NCBI RefSeq assembly: GCF_037201965.1
Contig: NZ_CP147519.1
Coordinates: 186,001-250,000 of the forward strand
Direction of reading: 5' to 3'
Length of the DNA stretch: 64,000 nucleotides
From: Spirosoma sp. SC4-14
GTDB taxonomy: Bacteria > Bacteroidota > Bacteroidia > Cytophagales > Spirosomataceae
The notes beneath the pieces were generated by a model. It had not been told where the DNA came from and ran no database searches. It saw only the letters and a list, made by a program, of their open reading frames with translations. The position numbers were made by a program, and so were the translations under genes. Positions within the stretch are counted from its first letter, which is position 1, and every line of letters begins with the position of its first letter. Shown here in pieces: positions 18,001-26,285 of the stretch.

Positions 18001-20103
18001 CTTAAATTGCAAAGCGAGTTGAACCAGAAGCGGGATAATGTACCGCATTTTGGGGAAATGGGTATCGACCACATATTTGTCGACGAGTCGCACCAGTTTA
18101 AGAATCTGCAGTTTACAACCCGTCACAACCGAGTTGCCGGGCTGGGTAATCCCGAAGGCAGCCAGCGGGCGACGAACCTGCTCTACGCAGTGCGCAGCAT
18201 TCAGGAGCGCACCGGAAATGACGTAGGGGCTACATTCCTTTCCGGAACGACAATCACCAACTCGCTAACGGAAATGTACTTGCTTTTCAAGTACTTGCGT
18301 CCGCAGGAGATGAAACGCCAACATATCGAAAACTTCGATGCCTGGGCTGCCGTCTACGCCAAAAAGACCGCTGATTATGAGTATAGCGTCACCAATCAAC
18401 TGATTATTAAAGAACGGTTTCGGCATTTCATCAAGGTACCCGAATTAGCCCAGTTTTACAGCCAGATAACCGATTTCAGAACGGCCTCAATGGTGGGGCT
18501 GGATCGGCCAAAAGCGGTCGACGTGCTGATCAGTATGCCGCAGACGCCCGATCAGGCAACCTTTACCCAGAAACTGATCCACTTCGCCAAAACAGGCGAT
18601 GCCACGATTCTGGATCGTAAGCCCTTGTCGGAAAGCGAGCAAACCGCCAAAATGCTTATTGCTACTAATTACGCCAAAAAAGCGGCCTTAGATATGCGGC
18701 TGATTGACCCTGGTCTGGAAGATCATCCCAATAGTAAACTATCCCGTTGCGCAGCTCTGATTGCCAGCCATTATCAGGAAAGCGCCATGCATAGAGGAAC
18801 CCAGATGGTGTTCTGCGATACGAATACGTTTAAGTCAGGTGAATGGAATGTGTATTCTGCCTTACGGGATAAGCTGGTGCAGGAGTACGGCATTCCGGCC
18901 CATGAAATTCGCTTCGCTCAGGAGTGTAAAAACGACAAGGAACGTCAAAAACTATGGGATCGGGCAAATGACGGAGATGTTCGGGTATTAATGGGCTCGA
19001 CGGGGACGATGGGAACGGGTGTGAATGCCCAGAAGCGAGTCGTAGCTATGTATCATTTAGATATACCCTGGAAACCGTCGGAACTGGAACAACGGGTGGG
19101 CCGGGGTTCACGAACCGGAAACGTCATTGCCCGTGATTACTACAATAATGAAGTAAAAAACTACGTCTTCGCTACGGAAAATACGTTGGATAACTACAAA
19201 TTCAATCTGTTGCACAATAAAGCGGTATTCATCAGCCAGATTAAAAATGGCTCGGCCAGCGGCCGTCGGCTGGATGAAGGGGCTTTCGATGAAGCTACAG
19301 GCATGAATTTCTCGGAATATGTGGCCATCCTGTCGGGTAACCAGGATTTACTGCAAAAAGCCAAGCTGGATAAGCAAATAACCATGCTGGAATCCGAGTT
19401 AAAGCTGTTCCAGAAAGAAGCGTACAAAGCCACCTCGATTCTAAGCGACGTTACAAAATCATTGGATAAAGCCGAAAAAACGTTTGCCCAGCTTCAGGCA
19501 GATTTCACTAAACTGACAGCGGTCACTCACTTTAATCCGGAAGGGGGTTTACCCAACGCAGTAAAAATTACGTTAACCAGCACCCCCATCACCACTGTAA
19601 AAGCCTTGGGCGAATACATCAACCAGGTAGATCAGCAAATAGACACAAGGGGGGGACTGAAACAGTTAGGTACGCTACACGGATTCGGCCTTTACGTGCG
19701 AACCGATGCCGGCTATAGCATTGATGGTAAAGCTGAAAAAGCCAATGCGTTTGTGGTCAAGGGCGAGCAGTTGACTTACTCCTATAACAATGGGTATTTG
19801 GCTGGTCGGTCGCCCGAAATAGCAGCCCGGCAGTTTGTCCGGGCGTTGGAAAAGTTACCAGGGTTGCTGGACAGTCAGCAGAAAAAAATTGAAAACCTCA
19901 CTCAGCAAAAGGAGCTGCTCACCGATATAGTGAACAAGCCCTGGGGTAAAGGTGATAAGTTACAGGGGTTGAAAACGGAATTGCGTCAAGTTGAAGCCCG
20001 GTTAATCGCCAGTGGTCAGGACAAAGTAAATGAGCCGGAAATGTCCAAACAGGCCGAAAAAAATGCTACCAAGCGTCATGATCAATCGTTTAGTGTGGCT
20101 TAG
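14992..20103 (+). CDS. Giant N6-adenine methylase-SNF2 helicase fusion protein
   Basis: A 1703-residue protein with two enzymes in one chain. The N-terminal methyltransferase has motif I (DPSAGTGIF) near residues 132-141 and a motif IV variant (ASNIPFGN) near 197-204, where the usual NPPF/Y is NIPF. The helicase half has Walker A (EVGTGKS) near 862, DESHQFKN near 1029 and motif VI (QRVGRGSRTGN) near 1368, followed by a coiled-coil tail (LDKQITMLESELKLFQKEA). Proteins of this design are characteristic cargo of Bacteroidota conjugative elements, and possible roles are protecting transferred DNA or acting against host restriction. The gene overlaps the DUF1896-like gene by 11 bp, and its codon use looks like that of the neighbouring tra genes. 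The exact substrate is unknown. Confidence 0.88.
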   Translation: MAFNHRAHLTANLEALRLAFLVDQQRKAGKQAELTPQQRNTLTAYSGFGALKAVLQSVDDDRLWTSSLDMQLRPGVQQLHELIKEQAGNRADEFLSGIRNNVLSGFYTPPQLVESLGRELALRLGDEPIQYLDPSAGTGIFPQGLATTGLSIGSAQLIEKDPATALILQALYPQHTVENKGFEESGRRLNDRFDLVASNIPFGNVAIWDEALANSKDKQRRSACARLHTYFSVKSVDCLREGGVAALLTTDALLNSPANEPIRQYLMTTCDLVSAVRLPHNLFTDYAGTSVGSDLILLQKRNGKTTLTAQEKRFVRSVTGPASIITNELFLNGNNIVSTSQKYGTDQYGKAALLYTHDGGMDEIAWQVGRLVGHDMTQHFRQKRFEQMRNATDLVQTIPQRTSPNRAKDRTPIQEKTGPSPAPLFVQGELFAQSGPQVFTPPAPRPLTVELEAFHQAGSLIDQQGEVGRLSPDEKILLPLPGQVDHPRLSAMLQVRDAYERLYRQETQTQQPQAELRLALNTAYGLFITRYGPINTSANAGLALLDPDGRSLLALEKANGQGEFVRADIFNEPVSIQRAKVEQFTAQEALTACLSKLGRVDMNYLQDLTKQTGPQLIQELADQILWNPLEREFQTPTRLVSGNVVEKLESMEAFAEDPLAGPALQALRDGQPTPISFDELDFNLGERWIPTEVYQQFAQDLFGQRVSVTYASSTDEFSVDTPSWMFKNAAILQQYAVQGHFRMYDGLTLFQYGLYNTTPTINKPGPDDTKVLDSEATQLAATKIEQIRTAFVEWLPTQSQTLKQELTDRYNRLYNCFVKPAYNGAHQQFPDLNLKGLGINGLYGSQKDAIWMVLQNRGGIADHEVGTGKSLIMTVASYEMKRLGLANKIMLLAMKANVAQIAQTYRTAYPNARLLYPGQDDFTPANRERFLNSIKNGNWDCIILTHDQFARIPQSPEVQQKVMREELRNLEKDLQTLQRSGVDMSKSLLKGLETRKANLATKLLKLQSELNQKRDNVPHFGEMGIDHIFVDESHQFKNLQFTTRHNRVAGLGNPEGSQRATNLLYAVRSIQERTGNDVGATFLSGTTITNSLTEMYLLFKYLRPQEMKRQHIENFDAWAAVYAKKTADYEYSVTNQLIIKERFRHFIKVPELAQFYSQITDFRTASMVGLDRPKAVDVLISMPQTPDQATFTQKLIHFAKTGDATILDRKPLSESEQTAKMLIATNYAKKAALDMRLIDPGLEDHPNSKLSRCAALIASHYQESAMHRGTQMVFCDTNTFKSGEWNVYSALRDKLVQEYGIPAHEIRFAQECKNDKERQKLWDRANDGDVRVLMGSTGTMGTGVNAQKRVVAMYHLDIPWKPSELEQRVGRGSRTGNVIARDYYNNEVKNYVFATENTLDNYKFNLLHNKAVFISQIKNGSASGRRLDEGAFDEATGMNFSEYVAILSGNQDLLQKAKLDKQITMLESELKLFQKEAYKATSILSDVTKSLDKAEKTFAQLQADFTKLTAVTHFNPEGGLPNAVKITLTSTPITTVKALGEYINQVDQQIDTRGGLKQLGTLHGFGLYVRTDAGYSIDGKAEKANAFVVKGEQLTYSYNNGYLAGRSPEIAARQFVRALEKLPGLLDSQQKKIENLTQQKELLTDIVNKPWGKGDKLQGLKTELRQVEARLIASGQDKVNEPEMSKQAEKNATKRHDQSFSVA

Positions 20104-20139
20104 AAAACGATAATTAGTAGAAGTGACTACTAAATCAAT

Positions 20140-20475
20140 TTATGGCGCTGGCGTTTGTCCGGACCTAAAATTCGATGGACTTGATTCGCGGTTGAGTTGT
20201 TCAAAATAAATCCGTTGCCAGAACCCTCGGTGCCTGGCCACTGCTGTTATTGGATCAGTGGTTTTGTTTTTAACGTAATACGTTACCTGATTCACGTGCT
20301 TATTGTCTTTGCAAATCGGACAATAATAGGTATGCGTTCGCTCCGAGTGGGCACGTTTAGCTACGCTAACACTGCCGCAACACTCGCAGGCCATCCGGGA
20401 AATTGTTGGCAAGGTTTTAAGCAAAGCTTCGTCACTTTGCTCAAGTATGCTTTCGCGAATTTGAGCCGCCGTCAT
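20140..20475 (-). CDS. Small zinc-ribbon-like protein of the conjugative element
   Basis: A 111-residue protein with paired cysteines, CECC at 30-33 and CPIC at 52-55, spaced as in a zinc ribbon, set in a basic context (KRAHSERTHTYYCPICKDNK). Its ATG overlaps the stop of the upstream 56-residue membrane-protein gene in an ATGA arrangement, so it is probably translationally coupled. It is the last gene of the minus-strand tra operon and converges with the giant fusion gene. Function unknown; nucleic-acid or metal binding is an inference from the cysteines. Confidence 0.65.
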   Translation of the reverse strand: MTAAQIRESILEQSDEALLKTLPTISRMACECCGSVSVAKRAHSERTHTYYCPICKDNKHVNQVTYYVKNKTTDPITAVARHRGFWQRIYFEQLNRESSPSNFRSGQTPAP

Positions 20476-20642
20476 ACTTGAGCAGGAGGAACAGTTTTAA
20501 ACAAAACTGAGCCGGAGCGGGAACAGAAATGCACAATGAATTCGGCAATCAGAAAGCCGACAATCCCGCAAACTACCAGAGTAATAACGATGTACAGAAG
20601 TAGCAGGGGCAGCGCTTGTACCTTATACGTATTCGATCTCAT
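20472..20642 (-). CDS. Small single-span membrane protein (56 aa)
   Basis: The reading frame begins at ATG 20642 (MRSNTYKVQALP) and encodes 56 residues with one long hydrophobic helix (residues about 11-40: LLLLYIVITLVV, then CGIVGFLIAEFIV) and a short polar tail. Its TGA overlaps the next gene's ATG (20472-20475). It lies in the run of small membrane proteins at the end of the tra operon. No family recognised; the evidence is the coupled overlap and the clean transmembrane profile. Confidence 0.55.
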   Translation of the reverse strand: MRSNTYKVQALPLLLLYIVITLVVCGIVGFLIAEFIVHFCSRSGSVLFKTVPPAQV

Positions 20643-20762
20643 TTTTTAAAAGCAGTTAGTAAGAATATTATTAAATAAAGTTGGATTACACCGACACCCC
20701 GTAAAGCTCGGCCAGTGTAGGCAGTTGAATTAATTAGTTAGGATTAAAACGTTAAGCGCAAT

Positions 20763-20972
20763 TTACCGACACTGATACAGTTGTTGCCAGTGCAACAACA
20801 ATTGGGAAAGCCCAAACAGATCCTCAACGAACCACTGAAAAAGCATGTAAATAAGCCCATATCCGAAGGCCAGACTCAACCACTCCTTCCAAAGTCCGGC
20901 TAAAACAGTTAGGCCGAATAATCTAACGGGTTTATCAGGAATCGGCGAAGCCGTTAATTTGTTTACCTTCAT
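20763..20972 (-). CDS. Small hydrophobic protein at the end of the tra operon
   Basis: A 69-residue protein with a basic N-terminus (MKVNKLTASPIPDKPVR) and hydrophobic aromatic-rich segments (LFGLTVLAGLW and LSLAFGYGLIYMLFQWFV), suggesting one or two membrane passes. It starts one base after the TraQ-like gene ends, which supports membership of the same operon. Not recognised; a mating-channel accessory role is only inferred from position. Confidence 0.5.
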   Translation of the reverse strand: MKVNKLTASPIPDKPVRLFGLTVLAGLWKEWLSLAFGYGLIYMLFQWFVEDLFGLSQLLLHWQQLYQCR

Positions 20973-20973
20973 A

Positions 20974-21396
20974 TTACTTAACCGCCGTTAGCGTAAACGA
21001 CGTATCTTTTTGCTGGCCCATCGTATCGTAGAAATGTAGTGTAAGCTGGTGCGCTCCTGAATCAGTAGGTACATAGGTAAGGGTGTCGGTCATTAACTTG
21101 CCCGCGTTGGCGAAAACCAAAGCTTTACCTCCTGGCGAAACTACCTGGTGGTTAAGCACCATGATACCCTGCTGCGGAGCCGTAATTTGCCAGGTAAAAG
21201 TATAGGCATTTCCGCTCATAAGGTATTCAGGTCGGATACTAAACCCAACTGACGTGGGTTTGTGAATGGGAATTTGCGGAGGAAAAGCATCCAGTTGAAG
21301 TTGGAACGGAAACGTTCGCCGAATGTCGAGGGATTCGCTTTGGCAGCTTATTACTATCAGGAAAAGGCCAATGGCCCAAAATAGTTTCGTATTCAT
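20974..21396 (-). CDS. traQ: Conjugative transfer lipoprotein TraQ-like (DUF3872)
   Basis: A 140-residue lipoprotein. The N-terminal signal ends in a lipobox (LIVISC, Cys18), and the mature part is beta-rich (TFTWQITAPQQGIMVLNH), consistent with the DUF3872/TraQ family. It overlaps traO by 4 bp, matching the CTnDOT order N-O-(P)-Q. It probably stays at the outer membrane or periplasm as part of the mating apparatus. No TraP-type gene is found between it and traO. Confidence 0.72.
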   Translation of the reverse strand: MNTKLFWAIGLFLIVISCQSESLDIRRTFPFQLQLDAFPPQIPIHKPTSVGFSIRPEYLMSGNAYTFTWQITAPQQGIMVLNHQVVSPGGKALVFANAGKLMTDTLTYVPTDSGAHQLTLHFYDTMGQQKDTSFTLTAVK

Positions 21397-21983
21397 CGGA
21401 AGAAACAGAAGCGGATACCGATGTATCCCGTGGTGCGAAATTGAGAAACTTCAGAAAATGGAATAAACCGTTCGGTAATGCCGACGATTAAGGCCAGCGA
21501 AGGACTGACATACGCTTCACCCTCCAACCCTGCTTGGGGACCAATCGAAGCTGTGGACTGATTCTGAATGATACCTTCCGGTAAATCGAGTTGATTCCGG
21601 TTCACTGCCTCATAACCCACATAAAGACCGGCCGTGGGCGCTACGTACAGCCAACGCCGGGTAGTGTAGATACCACGCGGTACATAATCAATGGCCAACC
21701 AATATTGCTCCACCACCGGCTTTTTGGCGGTAAGTGCATCGTAATATTTTCTGATGTAGTTGAACGAGGTTTTCCAGTACCGTTCGTTTTTGCGATACCA
21801 GATGTAATCAATAGACCCGGCATAACCTCTGCCAGGAGCATGTGGAGTCGAAAATTTTGGGAAGTTATCGACAACTCCGGCCGTAAAGCTTACAGCATTC
21901 TGTCCTTTTATGTGACGCTGGGCATAGCCACTATGCACTAACAACATAATTAGGAGGAGCAGTGAAAGATTAACCAATTTCAT
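21393..21983 (-). CDS. traO: Conjugative transfer protein TraO (outer-membrane beta-barrel-like)
   Basis: A 196-residue exported protein: signal peptide (MKLVNLSLLLLIMLLVHSGYA) then alternating beta strands and a C-terminus ending in aromatic FCFF-R, as in outer-membrane barrels. Size and location between traN and traQ match TraO of CTnDOT-type elements. It overlaps traN by 4 bp and traQ by 4 bp, a sign of tight translational coupling. Probably an outer-membrane component of the transfer channel. Confidence 0.8.
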   Translation of the reverse strand: MKLVNLSLLLLIMLLVHSGYAQRHIKGQNAVSFTAGVVDNFPKFSTPHAPGRGYAGSIDYIWYRKNERYWKTSFNYIRKYYDALTAKKPVVEQYWLAIDYVPRGIYTTRRWLYVAPTAGLYVGYEAVNRNQLDLPEGIIQNQSTASIGPQAGLEGEAYVSPSLALIVGITERFIPFSEVSQFRTTGYIGIRFCFFR

Positions 21984-23077
21984 AAGGTGTCTGCGTCTAA
22001 AATGTCTTGGTTAGCCATCGTGAACGAAACAGTGCGTCCGCCGTTTTTCTCGCCAAGGATGATCTGCACTACCTTGTCATCAGGGATTGTAAACTTTTGA
22101 AAGGCGAAAACTTTTTCGACTGCATCCCTCCCAGGAATTACAACTAACGGTTGGTTATATACGTATAGCGGGATGACCTCTATTTCCTGATGGGAAGTTT
22201 CCTTGGCAACCGTTTTATCGACGATAAAAAACCGAATGAAATCAAGGTCGTACCGGATATTCGATTTGTTCTTTATCCCGATCTTGTAATAGAGGACATT
22301 GTCCTTATAATACAAGCCACGTAAACTTGCCTGAATGTCGTACTTGTTTATACCCACATGTTTTACCCGCCGACGCTGGTCCATAATGTGAGAACAGTTC
22401 TGGACGATTTCTTGCTGAGATGTGTTTACACCTGCAAAGCTGACCAGCGTACCTTTTTGATTGATGGTATGGGCATTTTGCTGAACAACGCCATTGTCGT
22501 TAACGGATAAATCCAGGGCCAGCAATGTGGGATGTTCATTATAGTTAACAACAAAACTATAGAACTGTCCATCCGCTGTCATCACACTGAAATTGGTTTC
22601 GTTGAAACCAATGCTGGAGGCTTTCACGCGCAGCACGTTATCGACCGCGCTGGCTTTGTCGGCAATGATGTCCTTTGAACCTATATCGACGGAACGGATT
22701 GGCGACTTAAATATAATGCAGGTCGTTTTGTTAAAGGCGAGATCCACGTAATATGACTTAATAACGTTACGGTCCTGGATAGGAATAGAACCGTACTTAA
22801 ATACCGTAGGCTCGAGGAGAGGTATTTCGCCCGGACGGTCAGGTATCGTTGCCGATCCATCCGACGGTACACCACCCGGTTGATTTATTATACTGGTTGC
22901 CGCCTTAGGTGAAGATGGTTTAATCAAAGCAGCTATCCGTTTCCGTAGAGAGTCGAGTCGACGGGCCTGAGTTGACGACTTAGTAAGACCGGAAGTTTTA
23001 GCCGAATCGGAAACTTGAGCCAACACAAGTTGGTGAAGAGTTAACATTAAAACCAATACATAGGCTATAATTTTCAT
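21980..23077 (-). CDS. traN: Conjugative transfer protein TraN (DUF4138)
   Basis: About 365 residues. I prefer ATG 23077 (MKIIAYVLVLMLTL signal peptide) over a GTG nine bases upstream. A low-complexity polar stretch (residues about 30-85) precedes a folded beta domain with YYVDLAFNKTTCIIFKSPI and a C-terminal LDFIRFFIVDK region, as expected for the VirB9-like DUF4138/TraN family. It would be exported and join TraM and TraO in the envelope-spanning core complex. It directly follows traM. Confidence 0.85.
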   Translation of the reverse strand: MKIIAYVLVLMLTLHQLVLAQVSDSAKTSGLTKSSTQARRLDSLRKRIAALIKPSSPKAATSIINQPGGVPSDGSATIPDRPGEIPLLEPTVFKYGSIPIQDRNVIKSYYVDLAFNKTTCIIFKSPIRSVDIGSKDIIADKASAVDNVLRVKASSIGFNETNFSVMTADGQFYSFVVNYNEHPTLLALDLSVNDNGVVQQNAHTINQKGTLVSFAGVNTSQQEIVQNCSHIMDQRRRVKHVGINKYDIQASLRGLYYKDNVLYYKIGIKNKSNIRYDLDFIRFFIVDKTVAKETSHQEIEVIPLYVYNQPLVVIPGRDAVEKVFAFQKFTIPDDKVVQIILGEKNGGRTVSFTMANQDILDADTL

Positions 23078-23086
23078 AATGGTCAC

Positions 23087-24289
23087 TTATTTAAGAAGAA
23101 CATAGTAATTGTTTTTCAGCGTAGCTTTCTGAACGGAAACCTTCCGTGAAAGAAAGCTGCGCCCTCCCTGTAGTCCAGCCTGAACGGCACTGGCCGCTGC
23201 CATTGCGGGCACATTAGTAGCCAAAACGGGGGTATTGACATTAAAACCTTGACCTGCTTGGGAGATGGCTTGACGTCCTTGCTCGACAGCCAGCACATTC
23301 GGTACATAAATTCCTGATAACCCGTCCATATCATAAACAGTGAGCTTCATCGGAAGTATGCGCCCTTCGTATTGCACCTGATTGATTGTAATATTCACCC
23401 GTTGCCCTCCAAAACTAGCAATGCCATACAGGAGCGTTCCTTCTGAAATCATTCGACCCCGGAGTGTTATTGTCTCCAGCAGTCGCAAGCCCACACGTCC
23501 ACCTGAAACAATCGTCTGTTCGGAAAAAATCATGGCTTTGACGGTGACCGACAGCGAATCTTCTTTGGCGTCCATCTGCTGCTTTCGCATCTCTGACATC
23601 AATCCGTAGAAACTATTCTTGCCTGCTGGTCCATTCAGGGAAGAAACCGTGGGTACGGCATAGGATTCCGGCTTGAGCAGTCGACCCTGAGCTTCCTGCT
23701 GGCGTTTTAGCTTATCGGCTTTGTATTCCTGGAGAAAAGCAAGTAGCTTTTTTTCCTTCTCTAATTCTTCCTTTGGTTTGGTTGAACTGACTTCTTCCTC
23801 ATCATCGTTTTCCAGATCCGAGCGAACCGTTCGTCTACTGGATTTTGGGCTTCGTAATTTGAGTGGAGGAATCGTAGAGGTATCCGGCTCTTCGTAAATT
23901 TCTTTGGGAACGGCTTCGCCGTAAATATAGGAATCGGCTTCTCCCCGGCGTGGCATATCGGGCTGAACTGAACCTGGAACGTGCGCATTAAGCCCGCGTT
24001 CCATTGGCATTTGATCGGGCATGGCCAGCGGCTGGGCATCAGCCGCCAATTCCAGTTTGGAACGGGAGGGCAATCCGGTAGAATCTCCTGCGTTGGGCAG
24101 TTCCGCGTTTAGGCTTAGGCTCGTTCTAACGGGGTTGTCGTCTTTGGGCTGCTTATGCCGAATGAAATAGTAGATGATCAACACCAAGCTAATACCGACT
24201 CCCGTCAAGATTGTCACAAAACGTTTATCCTGAAATAGCTGCTTGATTCTACTTCCGTCGAAACGGCTCGTAGTTGACGTGTTGCTCAT
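23087..24289 (-). CDS. traM: Conjugative transfer protein TraM (VirB10-like position)
   Basis: About 400 residues from ATG 24289 (MSNTSTTSRFDG); an upstream start adds only 18 atypical residues. One transmembrane helix (VTILTGVGISLVLIIYYFI, residues about 25-43) is followed by a long disordered Pro/acidic linker with a charged helix (KPKEELEKEKKLLAFLQEYK). A C-terminal beta domain follows with VTVKAMIFSEQTIVSGGRV and RMISEGTLLYGIASF. This is the TraM layout, analogous to VirB10. Its start overlaps traL by 41 bp. Confidence 0.86.
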   Translation of the reverse strand: MSNTSTTSRFDGSRIKQLFQDKRFVTILTGVGISLVLIIYYFIRHKQPKDDNPVRTSLSLNAELPNAGDSTGLPSRSKLELAADAQPLAMPDQMPMERGLNAHVPGSVQPDMPRRGEADSYIYGEAVPKEIYEEPDTSTIPPLKLRSPKSSRRTVRSDLENDDEEEVSSTKPKEELEKEKKLLAFLQEYKADKLKRQQEAQGRLLKPESYAVPTVSSLNGPAGKNSFYGLMSEMRKQQMDAKEDSLSVTVKAMIFSEQTIVSGGRVGLRLLETITLRGRMISEGTLLYGIASFGGQRVNITINQVQYEGRILPMKLTVYDMDGLSGIYVPNVLAVEQGRQAISQAGQGFNVNTPVLATNVPAMAAASAVQAGLQGGRSFLSRKVSVQKATLKNNYYVLLK

Positions 24290-24536
24290 AATGTTTTGAA
24301 TGAATATGCGTGATAAAACGTCCAGTAGCCGTCCAGTAGACACTTAATGAGCCGAGCAAGAGCAACCCTGTCAAGAAAAAAATAAGCTGCCTTTTACGGT
24401 GTTGAACGGGTTGCTTTTCCCATTCCCTTACGGCCTGGCAGAGCCAGGTAATCAGTTGTTGACGAGCGGCCTCATAAGCTATAGTCAGCCCTTGAGAAGG
24501 CGGTTTTTTACGCCTTCTTAAAAAATTAGTGAACAT
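24249..24536 (-). CDS. traL: Conjugative transfer protein TraL-like (DUF3989)
   Basis: A 95-residue protein with a basic amphipathic N-terminal half (FLRRRKKPPSQ, REWEKQPVQHRKRQ) and one transmembrane helix (LIFFLTGLLLLGSLSVYW). It lies between traK and traM, exactly where TraL is expected. The gene runs 41 bp into traM, an unusually long overlap in this operon. The call is mainly positional plus size and topology. Confidence 0.72.
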   Translation of the reverse strand: MFTNFLRRRKKPPSQGLTIAYEAARQQLITWLCQAVREWEKQPVQHRKRQLIFFLTGLLLLGSLSVYWTATGRFITHIHSKHYEQHVNYEPFRRK

Positions 24537-24560
24537 GATTCAGAATAAAATAGTCGTTAG

Positions 24561-25220
24561 CTACCGATGCATTTCGTACTGATCGCGGTTAATGGTTTCT
24601 ATATCCGAATTATCTGTAACTCGAAATCGCTCAATCAGAAAACCATGCGGATTATTGTCAGTGCGGGTTGCATCGATTAGGTAGCAATCCGCTTTTAATT
24701 TGCGAAACGTTATGTTGGTTGCTCGCACCAACAAAATTCGGGCATTAATCGAGCAATAATACGGTGACTTATTCAAGTCGAGACCAACCGAATCGATCAT
24801 AATCTTCTGTATAGTGTTGCCCTGTAACAGCTTAGTGTAGAAACCTTTTTCGCGTAAATCCAGATAGTGGCGGGTGATCGACTCATCCCCTAAGTACGCA
24901 GCTTGTTTCATGTTTTCGTCGATGGCCTTTTCATCCGGTTCCTGATTAAAGAAAAGCTTCAGGAAGGTCTTAACATGATCTCTGGCTTCGGCTGGTCGGT
25001 TAGCGTTCTGCTCCTGAGCCAACGCCAGCATAATTGACTTTCCACCGTTATCAAGTACATATATTTTTTCACGGGACTCCCGGCTGTTTTTATATGAAAG
25101 GTAGGTTGCCCAGGAAGCGAAACCGATGGAACCAACAATCACAATACAAACGATAATCCGAACTAATCGAAACGACGATTCTATATTTCGCAGATAGCGA
25201 AAGTTAAAGTTTGCATTCAT
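24561..25220 (-). CDS. traK: Conjugative transfer protein TraK (VirB8-like)
   Basis: A 219-residue protein with a short cytoplasmic N-terminus, one transmembrane helix (IIVCIVIVGSIGFASWATYL, about residues 22-41) and a periplasmic domain typical of Bacteroidota TraK. Visible segments include HVKTFLKLFFNQEPDEKAI and GFLIERFRVTDNSDI. It would be part of the inner-membrane platform. It follows traJ by about 20 bp. Confidence 0.87.
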   Translation of the reverse strand: MNANFNFRYLRNIESSFRLVRIIVCIVIVGSIGFASWATYLSYKNSRESREKIYVLDNGGKSIMLALAQEQNANRPAEARDHVKTFLKLFFNQEPDEKAIDENMKQAAYLGDESITRHYLDLREKGFYTKLLQGNTIQKIMIDSVGLDLNKSPYYCSINARILLVRATNITFRKLKADCYLIDATRTDNNPHGFLIERFRVTDNSDIETINRDQYEMHR

Positions 25221-25241
25221 TCTGTAGCTTGTATTAAATGA

Positions 25242-26285
25242 TTAGTAGGTACTGGCCGCTGCGACTACCCGGCCACCTATATTTCCCGAGGTTGCGCCGG
25301 CTATTTGACCGGCTGTACGTACCGGAGCTGACATGGCACGAAGTCCATCCGAAACACCCGTCGAATCCAGCACCCAGGTGGCTAATTTCGGTACCAGTAA
25401 ATACCCAAAGATGCCCACCGCATAAAAAAGTAAGTTAGCGATGGATGAACTGGGCATGCCTGGATTGCCTTGCAGTTGCTGATATTCAACATTCAGGCTG
25501 GATAAATGAAAACTGTCCAGGATAAATCCGTAAATGTTGGCTATGGGAATCCACAAAAGCGTATGTAAAACCCGTCCCACCCAAGCCGCAATGGAACTAT
25601 AAAACCAGTCGAAGCACCCTAATCCAATTGTCAACGGACCGAATATGCCCAGGATTATCAAAAAGTACGTCGATATAATCTTGATGCCAATAATGACAAT
25701 GAAGTAGAGCAGGCGGAATAGTGCCATCAGTACGTAATTTACCGTCGTGTCAATCACGAAGTTCACGGCATCCGCAGCCGCTGAGGAAACAGAATTGGCC
25801 ATGCCCATAACGGCGTCTGTCATCAATTGAAACCAAGTCCGATTGTCTTCCGCCGGTGCCACCGGTGGCGGGGCATTGGTATTACCCATATTTTGAATTC
25901 GCGTTTGGGCATTCGTTATCACCTGCTGTTCCACTTCATCTCGCCGGGAAGCGCCCATTTCCTGGGTTGCGTCATTCAGCGAGCGGCCTAAGTAAACCAC
26001 GCCAGAATACAATCCCGGATATGACAGCAAGAGCATCGAAATGACGAGGGGCCGCAATAAGGGGTATACGTCAATGGGTTCGCTTCGGGCTTGATGGGCC
26101 CATACCCGATAAAAAACGTAGAACAATGCACCAACCAGTCCAATCGCCTGGCCTACCGCGATGAAGGAAGAAAATTCGGGCAGCATCGTATCAAACAGTG
26201 CGTCAGCAGCTTCCTCAATGCTGGTAATAGCCCCGCTGGCCAGTGACGCATTCCAGCCGGAGCCAGGAGCTTGCAGGAGTATCAT
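25242..26285 (-). CDS. traJ: Conjugative transfer protein TraJ (VirB6-like polytopic membrane protein)
   Basis: A 347-residue polytopic membrane protein. Hydrophobic spans include GLVGALFYVFYRVWA, LVISMLLLSYPGLYSGVVYL, FRLLYFIVIIGIKIISTYFL and LLFYAVGIFGYLLVPKLATW. The motif GIFGPLTIGLGCFDWF is typical of TraJ. The start codon overlaps the stop of the preceding lipoprotein gene (ATGA at 26282-26285). It would form the inner-membrane pore region of the type IV secretion channel. Confidence 0.88.
   Translation of the reverse strand: MILLQAPGSGWNASLASGAITSIEEAADALFDTMLPEFSSFIAVGQAIGLVGALFYVFYRVWAHQARSEPIDVYPLLRPLVISMLLLSYPGLYSGVVYLGRSLNDATQEMGASRRDEVEQQVITNAQTRIQNMGNTNAPPPVAPAEDNRTWFQLMTDAVMGMANSVSSAAADAVNFVIDTTVNYVLMALFRLLYFIVIIGIKIISTYFLIILGIFGPLTIGLGCFDWFYSSIAAWVGRVLHTLLWIPIANIYGFILDSFHLSSLNVEYQQLQGNPGMPSSSIANLLFYAVGIFGYLLVPKLATWVLDSTGVSDGLRAMSAPVRTAGQIAGATSGNIGGRVVAAASTY

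Noticed and set aside
20197..20481. Plus-strand open frame opposite the zinc-ribbon gene
   Set aside because: The minus-strand frame has ordered cysteine pairs and start/stop coupling to its neighbour; the plus frame lacks any such support.
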